Part shown: positions 1 through 7,756 of the stretch, piece by piece | Numbering within the stretch: the stretch's first letter is position 1 | Layout of the letters: the number at the start of each line of letters is the position of its first letter | Assembly: GCF_013387495.1 (NCBI RefSeq) | Contig: NZ_JABZEE010000005.1 | Span: 1 to 64,000 of the forward strand | Source of the DNA: Streptomyces sp. PKU-EA00015 | Lineage (GTDB): Bacteria; Actinomycetota; Actinomycetes; Streptomycetales; Streptomycetaceae | DNA: 64,000 nucleotides | Direction: 5' to 3' | Notes under the pieces: model-generated | Database searches by the model: none | The model's input: only the letters and a program-made list of their open reading frames with translations | Told to the model about the DNA's origin: nothing | Translations under genes and position numbers: made by a program

Positions 1-483
1 GGTGTCCACACCGGTGGCGGTGCGCTGAACCGTATGAACGCGGACGACTGGAACAAGGACGACTCGGACAGCGACAAGAAGGACGAGTACTCCGACAAGA
101 AGGACGACCACTCCGACAAGAAGGACGACTACTCGTCCGAGAAGAAGTGGGACAAGAAGGACTACGACAAGAAGGACGACTACGACAAGAAGGACGACCA
201 CTCCGACAAGAAGGACGACTACTCCGACAAGAAGGACGACTACTCCGACAAGAAGGACGACTACTCCGACAAGAAGGACGACTACTCGTCCGAGAAGAAG
301 TGGGACAAGAAGGACTACGACAAGAAGGACCACGACAAGCCGCACGGCGGTGTCCACACCGGTGGCGGTGGCACGGCCTCCGGTAGCGGCCTTGCCGCTG
401 GTTCGGTCCTGCTGCTCGGCGGCCTCGGTGCCGGTGCGTACATGCTGCGCCGCCGTGGCGCGAACGGCTCCGCCGCGGCCTGA
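1..483 (+). CDS. Repeat-rich surface protein, C-terminal part (5' end outside window)
   Basis: The frame is open from base 1, so the gene starts upstream of the window. It opens with GVHTGGG. A very hydrophilic stretch follows, made of 7-residue units of the type DYSDKKD (21-bp DNA repeats), and a larger block ending EKKWDKKDYDKKD occurs twice. A second GVHTGGG precedes a Gly/Ser linker, one hydrophobic helix (about LAAGSVLLLGGLGAGAYML) and a short RRR tail. This layout (spacer, small motif, helix, positive tail) matches a sortase-anchored or membrane-anchored wall protein. A class F-like sortase gene follows 160 bp downstream. No classical LPXTG is present, so VHTGG as the sorting motif is inference. 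Function unknown. Confidence 0.8.
   Translation, partial: GVHTGGGALNRMNADDWNKDDSDSDKKDEYSDKKDDHSDKKDDYSSEKKWDKKDYDKKDDYDKKDDHSDKKDDYSDKKDDYSDKKDDYSDKKDDYSSEKKWDKKDYDKKDHDKPHGGVHTGGGGTASGSGLAAGSVLLLGGLGAGAYMLRRRGANGSAAA
61..335 (+). repeat. 21-bp coding minisatellite
   Basis: Tandem copies of a 21-bp unit, consensus gacgactactccgacaagaa plus g, encode DDYSDKK. Some copies carry a His or a missing-Ser variant. A longer block with tcgtccgagaagaagtggga is present twice, near 133 and 286. Such arrays commonly change copy number by slippage. Confidence 0.85.
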
Positions 484-645
484 CGCCCCCCGGGCCGTAC
501 CCGGCCCACGCCCGTCGCGGCCGCCGCCCCCAGGGACGGCGGCCGCGACGTCGCAGCTTCCGAGCCCGGTCGGCGGCCGCCCACCCGTCAGCGCCCCGCC
601 CGGCCCTCACCACGTCGTCACGGCAGTGAAAGGTAACGAACCCGC

Positions 646-1335
646 ATGTCCGCGCAGCCTCCCCTCGTGCAGTCGCAGACCGCATCCGCCCCCCGCTCCC
701 TCGGACGCGCCTTGCTCTGGCCTGCCGCGGCCGTCGCTCTGGGTTTCCTGCTGGTCTTCAACTCCTTCGGCACCTCCACGGACGCCAAGCCCCCTGCTCA
801 GCCCGTGGTCTCCGCGCCCGCCGTCGTCCTGTCACCGTCCGCCAAGGCCGAAGAGAAGCGCCTTGAGCTGCCACCCGCCGAACCGAAACGGCTGAAGATC
901 GCGGAGATCGCCGTCGACGCCCCCTTCATGGGCCTGTCCCTCAAGGCGTCGGGCGAGTTGGAGGCGCCGCCGGCGGACAACAGCAATCTGGTCGGCTGGT
1001 ACGAGGAGGGGGTGGTGCCCGGCGAACGCGGAACGGCGATCGTCGCCGGCCATTTCGACACCAAGAAGGGCCCCGCCGTCTTCATGCAGCTCAGCAAGCT
1101 CAAGCGGGGGAGCAAGATCGACATCAGTCGCGAGGACGGCTCGGTCGCCACCTTCGTCGTCGACTCCGTCGAGGCCTTCAGCAAGGAGGACTTCCCCAAC
1201 AAGCGCGTGTACGCCGACACCCCTGACGCACAGGTGCGGCTGATCACCTGCGCGGGCGAGTACGACAAGAAGGCGCAGGACTACAGCGAGAACCTGGTGG
1301 TCTTCGCGCACCTGGGGGCGGTGAAACGGCCGTGA
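646..1335 (+). CDS. Class F-like sortase
   Basis: 229 residues: one N-terminal membrane anchor (about residues 22-42), a disordered Ala/Pro linker, and a sortase beta-barrel. The catalytic His is in AGHFDT (H136) and the Cys in LITCAG (C202), so this should be a transpeptidase cleaving a sorting motif at the outer membrane face. The place where many class F enzymes read YRxNxVV here reads YSENLVV (S214), so the usual catalytic Arg is not obvious. R198, just before the Cys strand, is another basic residue nearby. The preceding gene encodes a candidate substrate. ATG follows a weak GGTAACG purine stretch. Family call is firm; substrate is inference. Confidence 0.88.
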   Translation: MSAQPPLVQSQTASAPRSLGRALLWPAAAVALGFLLVFNSFGTSTDAKPPAQPVVSAPAVVLSPSAKAEEKRLELPPAEPKRLKIAEIAVDAPFMGLSLKASGELEAPPADNSNLVGWYEEGVVPGERGTAIVAGHFDTKKGPAVFMQLSKLKRGSKIDISREDGSVATFVVDSVEAFSKEDFPNKRVYADTPDAQVRLITCAGEYDKKAQDYSENLVVFAHLGAVKRP

Positions 1336-1460
1336 CGCCATCCGGGCCGCGGGCGCGCCGCACGTCGAGTGAGTGCGCACACGGCGCATTGTCCTAGCGG
1401 TTCCGGGCACCTTCGATACGGGCGGAAGCCGTGGAACCGCCGAGCGGACGGAGGCTCGTG

Positions 1461-1823
1461 ATGCTGCACCACACGATCGAGCGCGGAGTCCTGGTCATCA
1501 CGCTTCACAACGACGTGTCCCTCGGCAATCGCGTCGCTGTGGCGCACGGCATCGCGTCCCTCGTCAAGGCCCACATGCCGGCCCCTGTGGTGATCGTGCT
1601 GGCGGCCTCGGCGGTGAGCGCCGCCGCGCTCGGCACGGTGTTGCGGGCCCACCTCATGTGCAGCCGTCTGCAGGTGCTGATGGCGGTCGTGACGCCGAGC
1701 GCGCCCGCCCGCCGTGTGCTCGAGGCGAACGCCGACGTCGGCGGCACCCGCCTCGTCGTGTTCGCGCGCAGCGGCCAGGCGATCGAGGCTCTGGCCGGGT
1801 TCGGTCCCGCCTGGGCGGCCTGA
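1461..1823 (+). CDS. STAS-like protein (anti-sigma antagonist type)
   Basis: 120 residues. The ATG at 1461 sits 7 nt after GACGGAGG; an in-frame GTG at 1431 gives a longer form with no ribosome site. The start MLHHTIERGVLVITLHND resembles the first strand of STAS domains (anti-sigma-factor antagonists), and the alternating strand/helix pattern with hydrophobic cores near residues 45-80 fits that fold. The conserved phosphorylatable Ser of SpoIIAA-like proteins is not clear, so a regulatory role is tentative. No kinase or sigma factor lies alongside. Confidence 0.6.
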   Translation: MLHHTIERGVLVITLHNDVSLGNRVAVAHGIASLVKAHMPAPVVIVLAASAVSAAALGTVLRAHLMCSRLQVLMAVVTPSAPARRVLEANADVGGTRLVVFARSGQAIEALAGFGPAWAA

Positions 1824-1913
1824 GCTCCGCGCCGCGCAGCGGCCCCCACGCCTGCCGGCGTGGGGGCCGCTGCGCATACCGGGCACCCGTATCCGCGAGA
1901 GGGCCGGACAGGG

Positions 1914-1941
1914 TTGACTTTATACCCCCCCGGGGTATGCT
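1914..1941 (+). promoter_or_regulatory. Promoter with CsoR-like operator in its spacer
   Basis: A -35 TTGACT (1914-1919) and -10 TATGCT (1936-1941) are separated by 16 bp. The spacer is almost filled by the inverted repeat atacccc-ccc-ggggtat (1922-1938), which matches the G/C-tract palindrome bound by copper-sensing CsoR repressors of actinobacteria. It lies 45 bp upstream of the His-rich secreted protein. Copper-dependent derepression is inference from site type and position. Confidence 0.75.
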
Positions 1942-1986
1942 GAGGTCTGTGGTCGCGGAGAGCGGCCCCCGATCGAGGAGTGGGTC

Positions 1987-2964
1987 ATGAACACGGGCGT
2001 CAGGATCACCGCCTTCGCGGCGGCACTCGCCGCGGCCTTCGGCACCGCCTACGCCGTCGGCCAGGGCATGGACCCCGTGGTGGCCGAGGCGGAGCCGGCG
2101 CGGCATGGCGGCCACACGGACGAGGGCCAGGGCGAGGCGCGAGGTGGCCACGACGGTCACGCGGACCAGAGCCGGGGGGCACAGTCCGCTCCGGGCGGCC
2201 TCCAGGTGTCCGAGGCGGGCCTCAGGCTGGACCTCGAGACGCAGCGTGTGGAGGCGGGCAGGAACACCGAACTGCGCTTCGCCGTGGTGGACGACAAGAA
2301 GGACCGCCACGTGACCGCGTTCCGCCGTGAGCACGGCAAGGAACTGCATCTCATCGTCGCGTCGCGCGATCTGACGACGTATCGGCACCTGCACCCGGTG
2401 CGAGCGGCCGACGGCACCTGGTCCGTACCGGTCCGGCTCCCCGAGGCCGGCGGCTACCGCGTCTTCGCCGACTTCACCCCGGACACCAAGGGCGCCCGCG
2501 GCCTCACGCTCGGCGCCGACCTCGCCGTGTCCGGCCCCGCCGATCCCGATCCGCTGCCCGCGCCGAGCAGCACCGCCACCGTCGACGGCTACGAGGTCAC
2601 CCTCACCGGCGGCCTCCGCCCCGGCACGGGCAGCGAACTGCTCTTCGGCGTCGCCAAGGACGGCGAGCCGGTCACCGACCTGCAGCCCTACCTCGGCGCC
2701 TACGGGCACCTCGTGGCCCTGCGCTCGGGAGACCTCGCCTATCTGCACGTCCACCCGAACGGCGAGCCCGGCGACGGCACCACGCAGCCCGGGCCGGAGA
2801 TCTCCTTCACCGCCACGGCACCGAGCAAGGGGGCCTACCGCCTCTTCCTCGACTTCCGGCACGAGGGCAAGGTCCGCACCGCAGCCTTCACGGTCCACGC
2901 CGGGGGCCCCGCCGCCGAACGGACACCTGCGGACGGTGACGCGGAATCCGGCCACCGGCACTGA
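1987..2964 (+). CDS. Secreted His-rich protein, probably copper-responsive
   Basis: 325 residues. An N-terminal hydrophobic segment (residues about 5-25) looks like an uncleaved signal or anchor. A His/Asp/Gly-rich stretch with HGGH and HDGH follows, a likely metal-binding segment. The rest is two similar halves: the first contains RHLHPV and a strand ending GGYRVFADF, the second YLHVHP and GAYRLFLDF. This suggests tandem beta-sandwich domains that may bind metal. ATG follows GAGGAG by 6 nt. The CsoR-like operator upstream supports a role in copper handling outside the membrane. No enzyme motif seen; the exact function is unknown. Confidence 0.72.
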   Translation: MNTGVRITAFAAALAAAFGTAYAVGQGMDPVVAEAEPARHGGHTDEGQGEARGGHDGHADQSRGAQSAPGGLQVSEAGLRLDLETQRVEAGRNTELRFAVVDDKKDRHVTAFRREHGKELHLIVASRDLTTYRHLHPVRAADGTWSVPVRLPEAGGYRVFADFTPDTKGARGLTLGADLAVSGPADPDPLPAPSSTATVDGYEVTLTGGLRPGTGSELLFGVAKDGEPVTDLQPYLGAYGHLVALRSGDLAYLHVHPNGEPGDGTTQPGPEISFTATAPSKGAYRLFLDFRHEGKVRTAAFTVHAGGPAAERTPADGDAESGHRH

Positions 2965-3056
2965 CCCGGTCGGCGGACGGCGCCGTGTGAGCGTGCCGTA
3001 CCCGGGTACCCGCGCCGGTGGGATGAGGGACTGTCGGGCCAGGTGAGGAGGCTGAG

Positions 3057-3407
3057 ATGGGTGCTGACATCTGGGGTTACCCGGAGACCGCCGCATACGT
3101 GCCGGGAGCGGAGCTCGTGGGGTTCTCGGTCGAGGCGACCGACGGTTCGATCGGCAAGGTCGACAAGCACACCGAGGAGGTGGGCAGGTCGTACCTCGTC
3201 GTGGACACCGGGCCGTGGATCCTCGGCCGCCGTGTGCTGGTCCCCGCGGGCGTCGTCTCGCGCATCGACACCGCCGACCAGGTCGTCCATCTCTCCTGCA
3301 CCAAGGCCGAGGTGAAGGACTCGCCGCCGTTCGAGAGCGGTCGGCACGAGGAGGACCTGAGCTACCTCCAGCTCATCGAGCACTACTACGCGAACCGCCA
3401 CATGTGA
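3057..3407 (+). CDS. PRC-barrel domain protein
   Basis: 116 residues. The central part (about 17-70: GFSVEATDGSIGKVD, then YLVVDTGPWILGRRVLVPAG) is the PRC-barrel fold found in photosynthetic reaction centre H subunits and RNA-processing proteins. The C-terminal tail ends HYYANRHM. AGGTGAGGAGG lies 6 nt before the ATG. In Streptomyces such short single-domain proteins are common and uncharacterised. No signal peptide, so probably cytoplasmic. Confidence 0.82.
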   Translation: MGADIWGYPETAAYVPGAELVGFSVEATDGSIGKVDKHTEEVGRSYLVVDTGPWILGRRVLVPAGVVSRIDTADQVVHLSCTKAEVKDSPPFESGRHEEDLSYLQLIEHYYANRHM

Positions 3408-3436
3408 TGGACGCCAGGCGGCCGGTCCGCCGTGCC

Positions 3437-3471
3437 GCGACGACGGCCGTGCTCAGCACGACCGTCGTCGC
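3437..3471 (+). terminator. Hairpin terminator candidate
   Basis: Arms 3437-3453 and 3455-3471 pair over 17 bp with one G-T mismatch (ccgtgct against agcacga at the tip). It lies 30 bp after the PRC-barrel gene stop. No U-tract follows, as is usual for Streptomyces terminators. Confidence 0.65.
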
Positions 3472-4014
3472 GCACAGCACGGTCGGAGTCACTCTGCGCT
3501 GCATGAATCATTCCTTCCCAGGCGAGCCGGGGGTGCCTGCGGCGTGCTCACGCCGGGACGCGCACCGTGTCAGGGGGTGAACGGGCCGTCGGGTCAAGGC
3601 AGTCGGGGCGTCGGTGATGGCGGTCGCCCTCGTGGTGGTCGCCGTGGACGCGCACGTTCCTGAATCCCGCGTACCGGTGCGGCGGCGGAGCAGGAGACGG
3701 CGAGCGGACGCCGTCCATCATCGCGATCCGGAGCGGCGTGACAGCGGTGGCGCGCGCGAGCGGCAGGGCGGCGTCGAAGTGCGACAAATGCACCCAAGAC
3801 GGCTTCCGAGTTCGCCGGAGGCATACGGGTCGCTCCGGCGAAAAGGGGAACGGCCGAAGGGGCGGCCCAGCCGGAGCCGTCCGGGCCAATCCCGTGCACC
3901 CGTCCGCGCTGCGGCCCGGCGTGGCACGTTGCGGCGGGCCCGGCGGAAGGGTGCTCTATGGCTCGCCCGAACCCGTACCGGCCGCGTGCCGGCTTCCCCG
4001 TCAGGAGGCACCGG
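3472..4014. other. Gap without a supported gene
   Basis: About 540 bp. Open frames exist on both strands, but none has a ribosome site, a recognisable domain or family-like composition. It holds the promoter region of the downstream protease-inhibitor gene; no convincing -35/-10 pair was recognised. Confidence 0.6.
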
Positions 4015-4434
4015 ATGCACCGCACCGCAGCCCTCGCCGCAGCGGCCCTTCTCGCCGTCGCGGCAGCCGTCCCCTCGGCCCTCCCCGCAGCGGCGTCCCA
4101 GGCGCCGGAGCCGGCGGACAAGCCGGTCCCGCGCCCTGGACTGTTCCTCACCGTCTCGGGCGCGGAGAACACCTGGATCCGCGGTGTGCTGCTGCACTGC
4201 AGCCCCGTGCCGAGCGGCCCGCACCCCGACGCCGCCGGCGCCTGCGCCGCCCTCGACGCGGCCCGCGGCGACCTGGACAGCCTGCCGGGCGAGCCGCACC
4301 CGTGCACGAAGCAGTACGACCCGGTCACGGTGAGCGCCACCGGCGCCTGGCGCGGCCGGCCGACCGCCTGGCACAAGACCTTCTCGAACGCGTGTGAACT
4401 GGCCGCCGCGACCGGGGCCGTCTTCCGCTTCTGA
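4015..4434 (+). CDS. Subtilisin inhibitor-like (SSI family) protease inhibitor
   Basis: 139 residues, secreted: MHRTAALAAAALLAVAAA signal, mature part of about 110 residues as in the SSI family. Four cysteines (C62, C77, C97, C127) fit the two SSI disulfides. The reactive loop reads CTKQYDPV, aligned with CPMVYDPV of classical SSI, so P1 is Lys (K99) and not Met. In this family a basic P1 gives trypsin-type inhibition. AGGAGG lies 6 nt before this ATG; the upstream in-frame ATG at 3958 has none. Probable role: controlling extracellular proteases during development. Confidence 0.92.
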   Translation: MHRTAALAAAALLAVAAAVPSALPAAASQAPEPADKPVPRPGLFLTVSGAENTWIRGVLLHCSPVPSGPHPDAAGACAALDAARGDLDSLPGEPHPCTKQYDPVTVSATGAWRGRPTAWHKTFSNACELAAATGAVFRF

Positions 4435-4456
4435 CGCCCGCGGCCGGCGCCCGGCC

Positions 4457-4612
4457 TCAGCTCCGCGAGGCGACCACGCCGATGGTCACCAGGCCGAGCA
4501 CCACCCACCCGAACCACAGCCAGCCGTTGCTGCCGAGTGCCGCCGTGTAGGCCGTCACGGCCACGAGGGACCCGACGGTCAGCACTCCCATGACCTTCGT
4601 CGAACCGGACAT
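4457..4612 (-). CDS. 51-residue small membrane protein
   Basis: Too short for many gene callers, but it has a strong ribosome site (AAGGAGG, 8 nt before ATG at 4612). The product begins MSGSTKVMGVL and has two hydrophobic segments (residues about 8-25 and 31-47) separated by GSNGW, ending ASRS. Convergent with the SSI gene, with 22 bp between stops. No domain recognised; function unknown. Confidence 0.7.
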   Translation of the reverse strand: MSGSTKVMGVLTVGSLVAVTAYTAALGSNGWLWFGWVVLGLVTIGVVASRS

Positions 4613-4719
4613 GCGCGCGCCCTCCTTCGACGGCGGGAACCGTCGGGACCATGGTCGCGCGTAAGGAGGGCCCCGCGCCAGCGGCCCGCGTAAACCGGCC
4701 GGGGACTACCGGCGGCGCG

Positions 4720-5670
4720 TCACCGGCCGCGGGCCTGGAGCGAGGCGAGATACGCGTTGTACGCCTCCAGCTCCTTGTCACCGTCCCGGTCCGCCGCCCG
4801 GTCGCGGCGCTTGGCCTGCCGCTGGTCGGAGCGGTACCACTGGAAGACCAGCGCGATGAGCACCAGCACGGAGGGGATCTCGCTGAACGCCCAGGCGATG
4901 CCACCCGCCGCGTTCTGGTCCGACAGCGCGTCGATGCCCAGGGACGCGGGCGGATTCTCGTACGCCTCGACCATCGGGGCGGTCGCCATCATCAGCGCGA
5001 TCCCGAAGAACGCGTGGAACGGCATGCCCGCGAACAGCTCCAGCATCCGCATCACGTAGCCCGGCCGGTGGGGGCCCGGGTCCACGCCCATGATCGGCCA
5101 GAAGAACACCAGGCCCACCGCGAGGAAGTGCAGCATCATCGCGATGTGGCCGGGCTTCGACTCCATCAGGAAGTCGAACAGCGGCGTGAAGTACAGCCCG
5201 TACAGGCTCGCGATGAACAGCGGGATCGTGAAGGCCGGGTGGGTGACGACCCGCATGTACCGGCTGTGCAGCAGCATCAGGAGCAGCTCGCGGGGACCCT
5301 TGCGGCCCCGGCCGGCGACGGGCAGCGCCCGCAGCGCGAGCGTGATCGGTGCGCCGAGCAGGATCACGATCGGCGACAGCATGCTGATGACCATGTGCTG
5401 CACCATGTGCACGCTGAACATGACCATGCCGTAGTCGTTCAGCTTGGTGCACATCACCAGTGCGACACTGAGCACGCCGACGGTGAACCAGACCGTACGG
5501 CTCACCGGCCACGCGTCCCCGCGTGCGCGCAGCCGGGCGACGCCCCACCCGTACAGGCCGAGCGCCAGCAGGCAGCCGACCAGGAAGAAGGGGTCCGGTG
5601 AGAGCTCCAGGCCCCGCCCCAGCGTGAACGGCGGCAGATCCATGGTCATGCCGTGCCCGCTGTGATCCAT
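4720..5670 (-). CDS. CtaG-family cytochrome c oxidase assembly protein
   Basis: 316 residues. The start MDHSGHGMTM is His/Met-rich, a possible copper ligand set outside the membrane. About seven transmembrane helices follow, with conserved HMVQHM, LLHSRYM and FHAFFGIALM. This is the caa3_CtaG type found in Bacillus and actinobacteria, involved in assembly of the oxidase copper centre. ATG at 5670 has GGGAG 7 nt upstream; the longer frame to 5754 lacks a ribosome site. The C-terminal tail is charged and cytoplasmic. Confidence 0.88.
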   Translation of the reverse strand: MDHSGHGMTMDLPPFTLGRGLELSPDPFFLVGCLLALGLYGWGVARLRARGDAWPVSRTVWFTVGVLSVALVMCTKLNDYGMVMFSVHMVQHMVISMLSPIVILLGAPITLALRALPVAGRGRKGPRELLLMLLHSRYMRVVTHPAFTIPLFIASLYGLYFTPLFDFLMESKPGHIAMMLHFLAVGLVFFWPIMGVDPGPHRPGYVMRMLELFAGMPFHAFFGIALMMATAPMVEAYENPPASLGIDALSDQNAAGGIAWAFSEIPSVLVLIALVFQWYRSDQRQAKRRDRAADRDGDKELEAYNAYLASLQARGR

Positions 5671-5721
5671 CTGTGTGCTCCCGGGCTCCCGATTCGTGCC
5701 TGTTGTCCGGACCAGACTAGA

Positions 5722-5755
5722 TGTGCCCCCGGCCGCGACCGCGACCGGGGGCACA
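5722..5755 (-). terminator. Terminator after phosphofructokinase gene
   Basis: Perfect 11-bp stem (tgtgcccccgg / ccgggggcaca) with a 12-nt loop, 20 bp downstream of the pfkA stop on the minus strand. It separates pfkA from the ctaG-like gene. Confidence 0.8.
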
Positions 5756-5775
5756 ACGCAGGGCAGGGAGCCGGA

Positions 5776-6801
5776 TCAGAGCACGCACTCCGCCTCGTCG
5801 TACCGGTCCGCGGGAACCGTCTTCAGCGTCCGGGTCGCCTCGGCGAGCGGCACCATCGTGATGTCCGTGCCGCGCAGCGCCGTCAGCATCCCGAACTCGC
5901 CGCGGTGCGCCGCCTCCACCGCGTGCCAGCCGAACCGCGTGGCCAGCACACGGTCGTAGGCGGTCGGGGTGCCACCGCGCTGCACGTGGCCGAGGATCAC
6001 CGGACGGGCCTCCTTGTCGAGCCGCTGCTCCAGCTCGACGGAGAGCTGGCGGGCGACGCCCGCGAACCGCTCGTGCCCGTAGATGTCCTTGCCGCCCTCG
6101 TCCCAGCGCATCGTGCCCTCGCGGGGCTTCGCGCCCTCGGCGACGACCACGATCGCGAACTTCTTGCCGGCCGAGAACCGCTCGCCGACCCGCGCGGTCA
6201 GCTCGTCGATGTCGAAGGGGCGCTCCGGGACGACGATCGCGTGGGCGCCGGCCGCCATGCCCGAGTGGAGCGCGATCCATCCCGTGTGCCGGCCCATGAC
6301 CTCCACGATCAGCACCCGCTGGTGCGATTCGGCCGTGGTCTTCAGCCGGTCCAGCGCCTCCGTCGCGACACCGACGGCGGTGTCGAAACCGAAGGTCACG
6401 TCGGTGGACGCGATGTCGTTGTCGATCGTCTTCGGCACGCCCACGATGGGCAGGCCGGCCTCCGACAGCAGGTGGGCCGCCTTGAGCGTGCCCTCGCCGC
6501 CGATCGGAATGATCGCGTCGAGACCGAGGTCGGCGACATGGCCCTTGGCCCGCTCCACACCGTCGCGCAGATGCGCGGGCTGGACGCGGGAGGAACCGAG
6601 GATCGTGCCGCCACGGGCCAGGATGCCGCCCACCGCGTCCAGGTCGAGCTTGCGGTAGTCGCCCTCCAGGAGGCCCTTCCAGCCGTCGTGGAATCCGATG
6701 ACCTCGTCGTCGTGGTCGACGACGGCACGGTGCACGACGGAACGGATGACGGCGTTCAGACCGGGGCAGTCGCCGCCGGAGGTGAGCACACCAATGCGCA
6801 T
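5776..6801 (-). CDS. pfkA: 6-phosphofructokinase
   Basis: 341 residues. Phosphorylates fructose 6-phosphate to the 1,6-bisphosphate in glycolysis. Seen: GGDCPGLNAVIR at the N terminus (nucleotide loop), IGGEGTL (Gly at the position that discriminates ATP from PPi enzymes, consistent with ATP use), the catalytic PKTIDND motif, and MGRHTGW for substrate binding. The Lys in PKTIDND is typical of group III actinobacterial enzymes. Length and collinearity are normal. An AAAGG stretch lies about 10 nt before ATG. Confidence 0.95.
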   Translation of the reverse strand: MRIGVLTSGGDCPGLNAVIRSVVHRAVVDHDDEVIGFHDGWKGLLEGDYRKLDLDAVGGILARGGTILGSSRVQPAHLRDGVERAKGHVADLGLDAIIPIGGEGTLKAAHLLSEAGLPIVGVPKTIDNDIASTDVTFGFDTAVGVATEALDRLKTTAESHQRVLIVEVMGRHTGWIALHSGMAAGAHAIVVPERPFDIDELTARVGERFSAGKKFAIVVVAEGAKPREGTMRWDEGGKDIYGHERFAGVARQLSVELEQRLDKEARPVILGHVQRGGTPTAYDRVLATRFGWHAVEAAHRGEFGMLTALRGTDITMVPLAEATRTLKTVPADRYDEAECVL

Positions 6802-6925
6802 AGCCCGAAAACCTTTACAACGTGGGCCGACTCCCGGACCACGTCGTCCGGTTGGATCCCCGCCACCCTACCGGCGTCGGGCGGCCGGTCAGAAACGGGC
6901 GTCCGACAGGTGGGACCGGGCCGGC

Positions 6926-6955
6926 GACCCCTTCGCTCGGCTGAGCGAAGGGGTC
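6926..6955 (-). terminator. Terminator after murT-gatD
   Basis: Perfect 13-bp stem gaccccttcgctc / gagcgaaggggtc with a 4-nt loop, 35 bp downstream of the gatD stop on the minus strand. Confidence 0.85.
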
Positions 6956-6989
6956 TTCAGGATGTGCGCTCGACTGAGCGGAGACGGCG

Positions 6990-7718
6990 TCAGGCGGGCT
7001 GGGTGGCGGACGCGATCCGCTCGGCGCGCAGGGCCTCGTACCAGCGGTCGTCGGTCGGCGGCAGCGCGTTCACGTCGAGCGCCAGCTTCAGCAGCAGGTC
7101 CGCGATCTGCGGGTTGCGGGCCATCACGGGACCGTGCATGTACGTGCCGAAGACGGTGTCGTTGTACGCCCCTTCGGTGCCGTCCCCGGTGCCGTTGCCG
7201 CGGCCGAGGACCGTGCGCGCGAACGGCCGGGCGGTCGGGCCGAGGTGGGTGACGCCCTGGTGGTTCTCGAAGCCCGTCAGCTGGGGCAGCCCCAACTGGG
7301 GGTCGATGTCGGCCAGGACGTCGCCGACGCAGCGGGCGCCCTCGCCGCGCGTGGAGATCACGTCGATCAGGCCGAGACCCGGCTCGCGCTCGCCGAGGTC
7401 GTTGATGAACTCATGGCCGAGGATCTGGTACCCGGCGCAGACCGAGAAGATGATCGCGCCGTTGGAGGCCGCACGGCTCAGGCCGCCGTCGCGGCGCAGC
7501 CGCTCGGCCGCGAGCCGCTGGGGGCGGTCCTCGCCGCCGCCGATCAGGTAGATGTCGCCGGATGTCGGCACGGGCTGGTCGCTGCGCACGTCGATGCGCA
7601 TCACGTCGAGACCGCGCTGGCGGGCGCGGCGCTCGACGACGAGCGCGTTGCCCTGGTCGCCGTAGGTGCTGAGCAGATCCGGGTAGACCCACACCAGACG
7701 CAGACTGCTGTCACTCAT
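6990..7718 (-). CDS. gatD: Lipid II isoglutaminyl synthase, glutamine amidotransferase subunit GatD
   Basis: 242 residues, CobB/CobQ-like glutaminase. The catalytic Cys is in SVCAGYQ (C94) and the His in YMHGPV (H195). It supplies ammonia to MurT to amidate the D-Glu of the lipid II stem peptide. The second ATG (7718) is 9 nt from AAAAGGA; the first (7724) is only 3 nt away, so 7718 is preferred. It follows murT by 38 bp on the same strand, so the two are one operon. Confidence 0.93.
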   Translation of the reverse strand: MSDSSLRLVWVYPDLLSTYGDQGNALVVERRARQRGLDVMRIDVRSDQPVPTSGDIYLIGGGEDRPQRLAAERLRRDGGLSRAASNGAIIFSVCAGYQILGHEFINDLGEREPGLGLIDVISTRGEGARCVGDVLADIDPQLGLPQLTGFENHQGVTHLGPTARPFARTVLGRGNGTGDGTEGAYNDTVFGTYMHGPVMARNPQIADLLLKLALDVNALPPTDDRWYEALRAERIASATQPA

Positions 7719-7756
7719 TCCCATAAGTCCTTTTCGTCCGTCCGCTCGTCAGTCGC

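Noticed and set aside
3594..4904. 436-codon minus-strand open frame
   Set aside because: Crosses the SSI gene and its neighbour; no recognisable features.
5653..7551. 632-codon plus-strand open frame
   Set aside because: Opposite pfkA and gatD, which have clear motifs.
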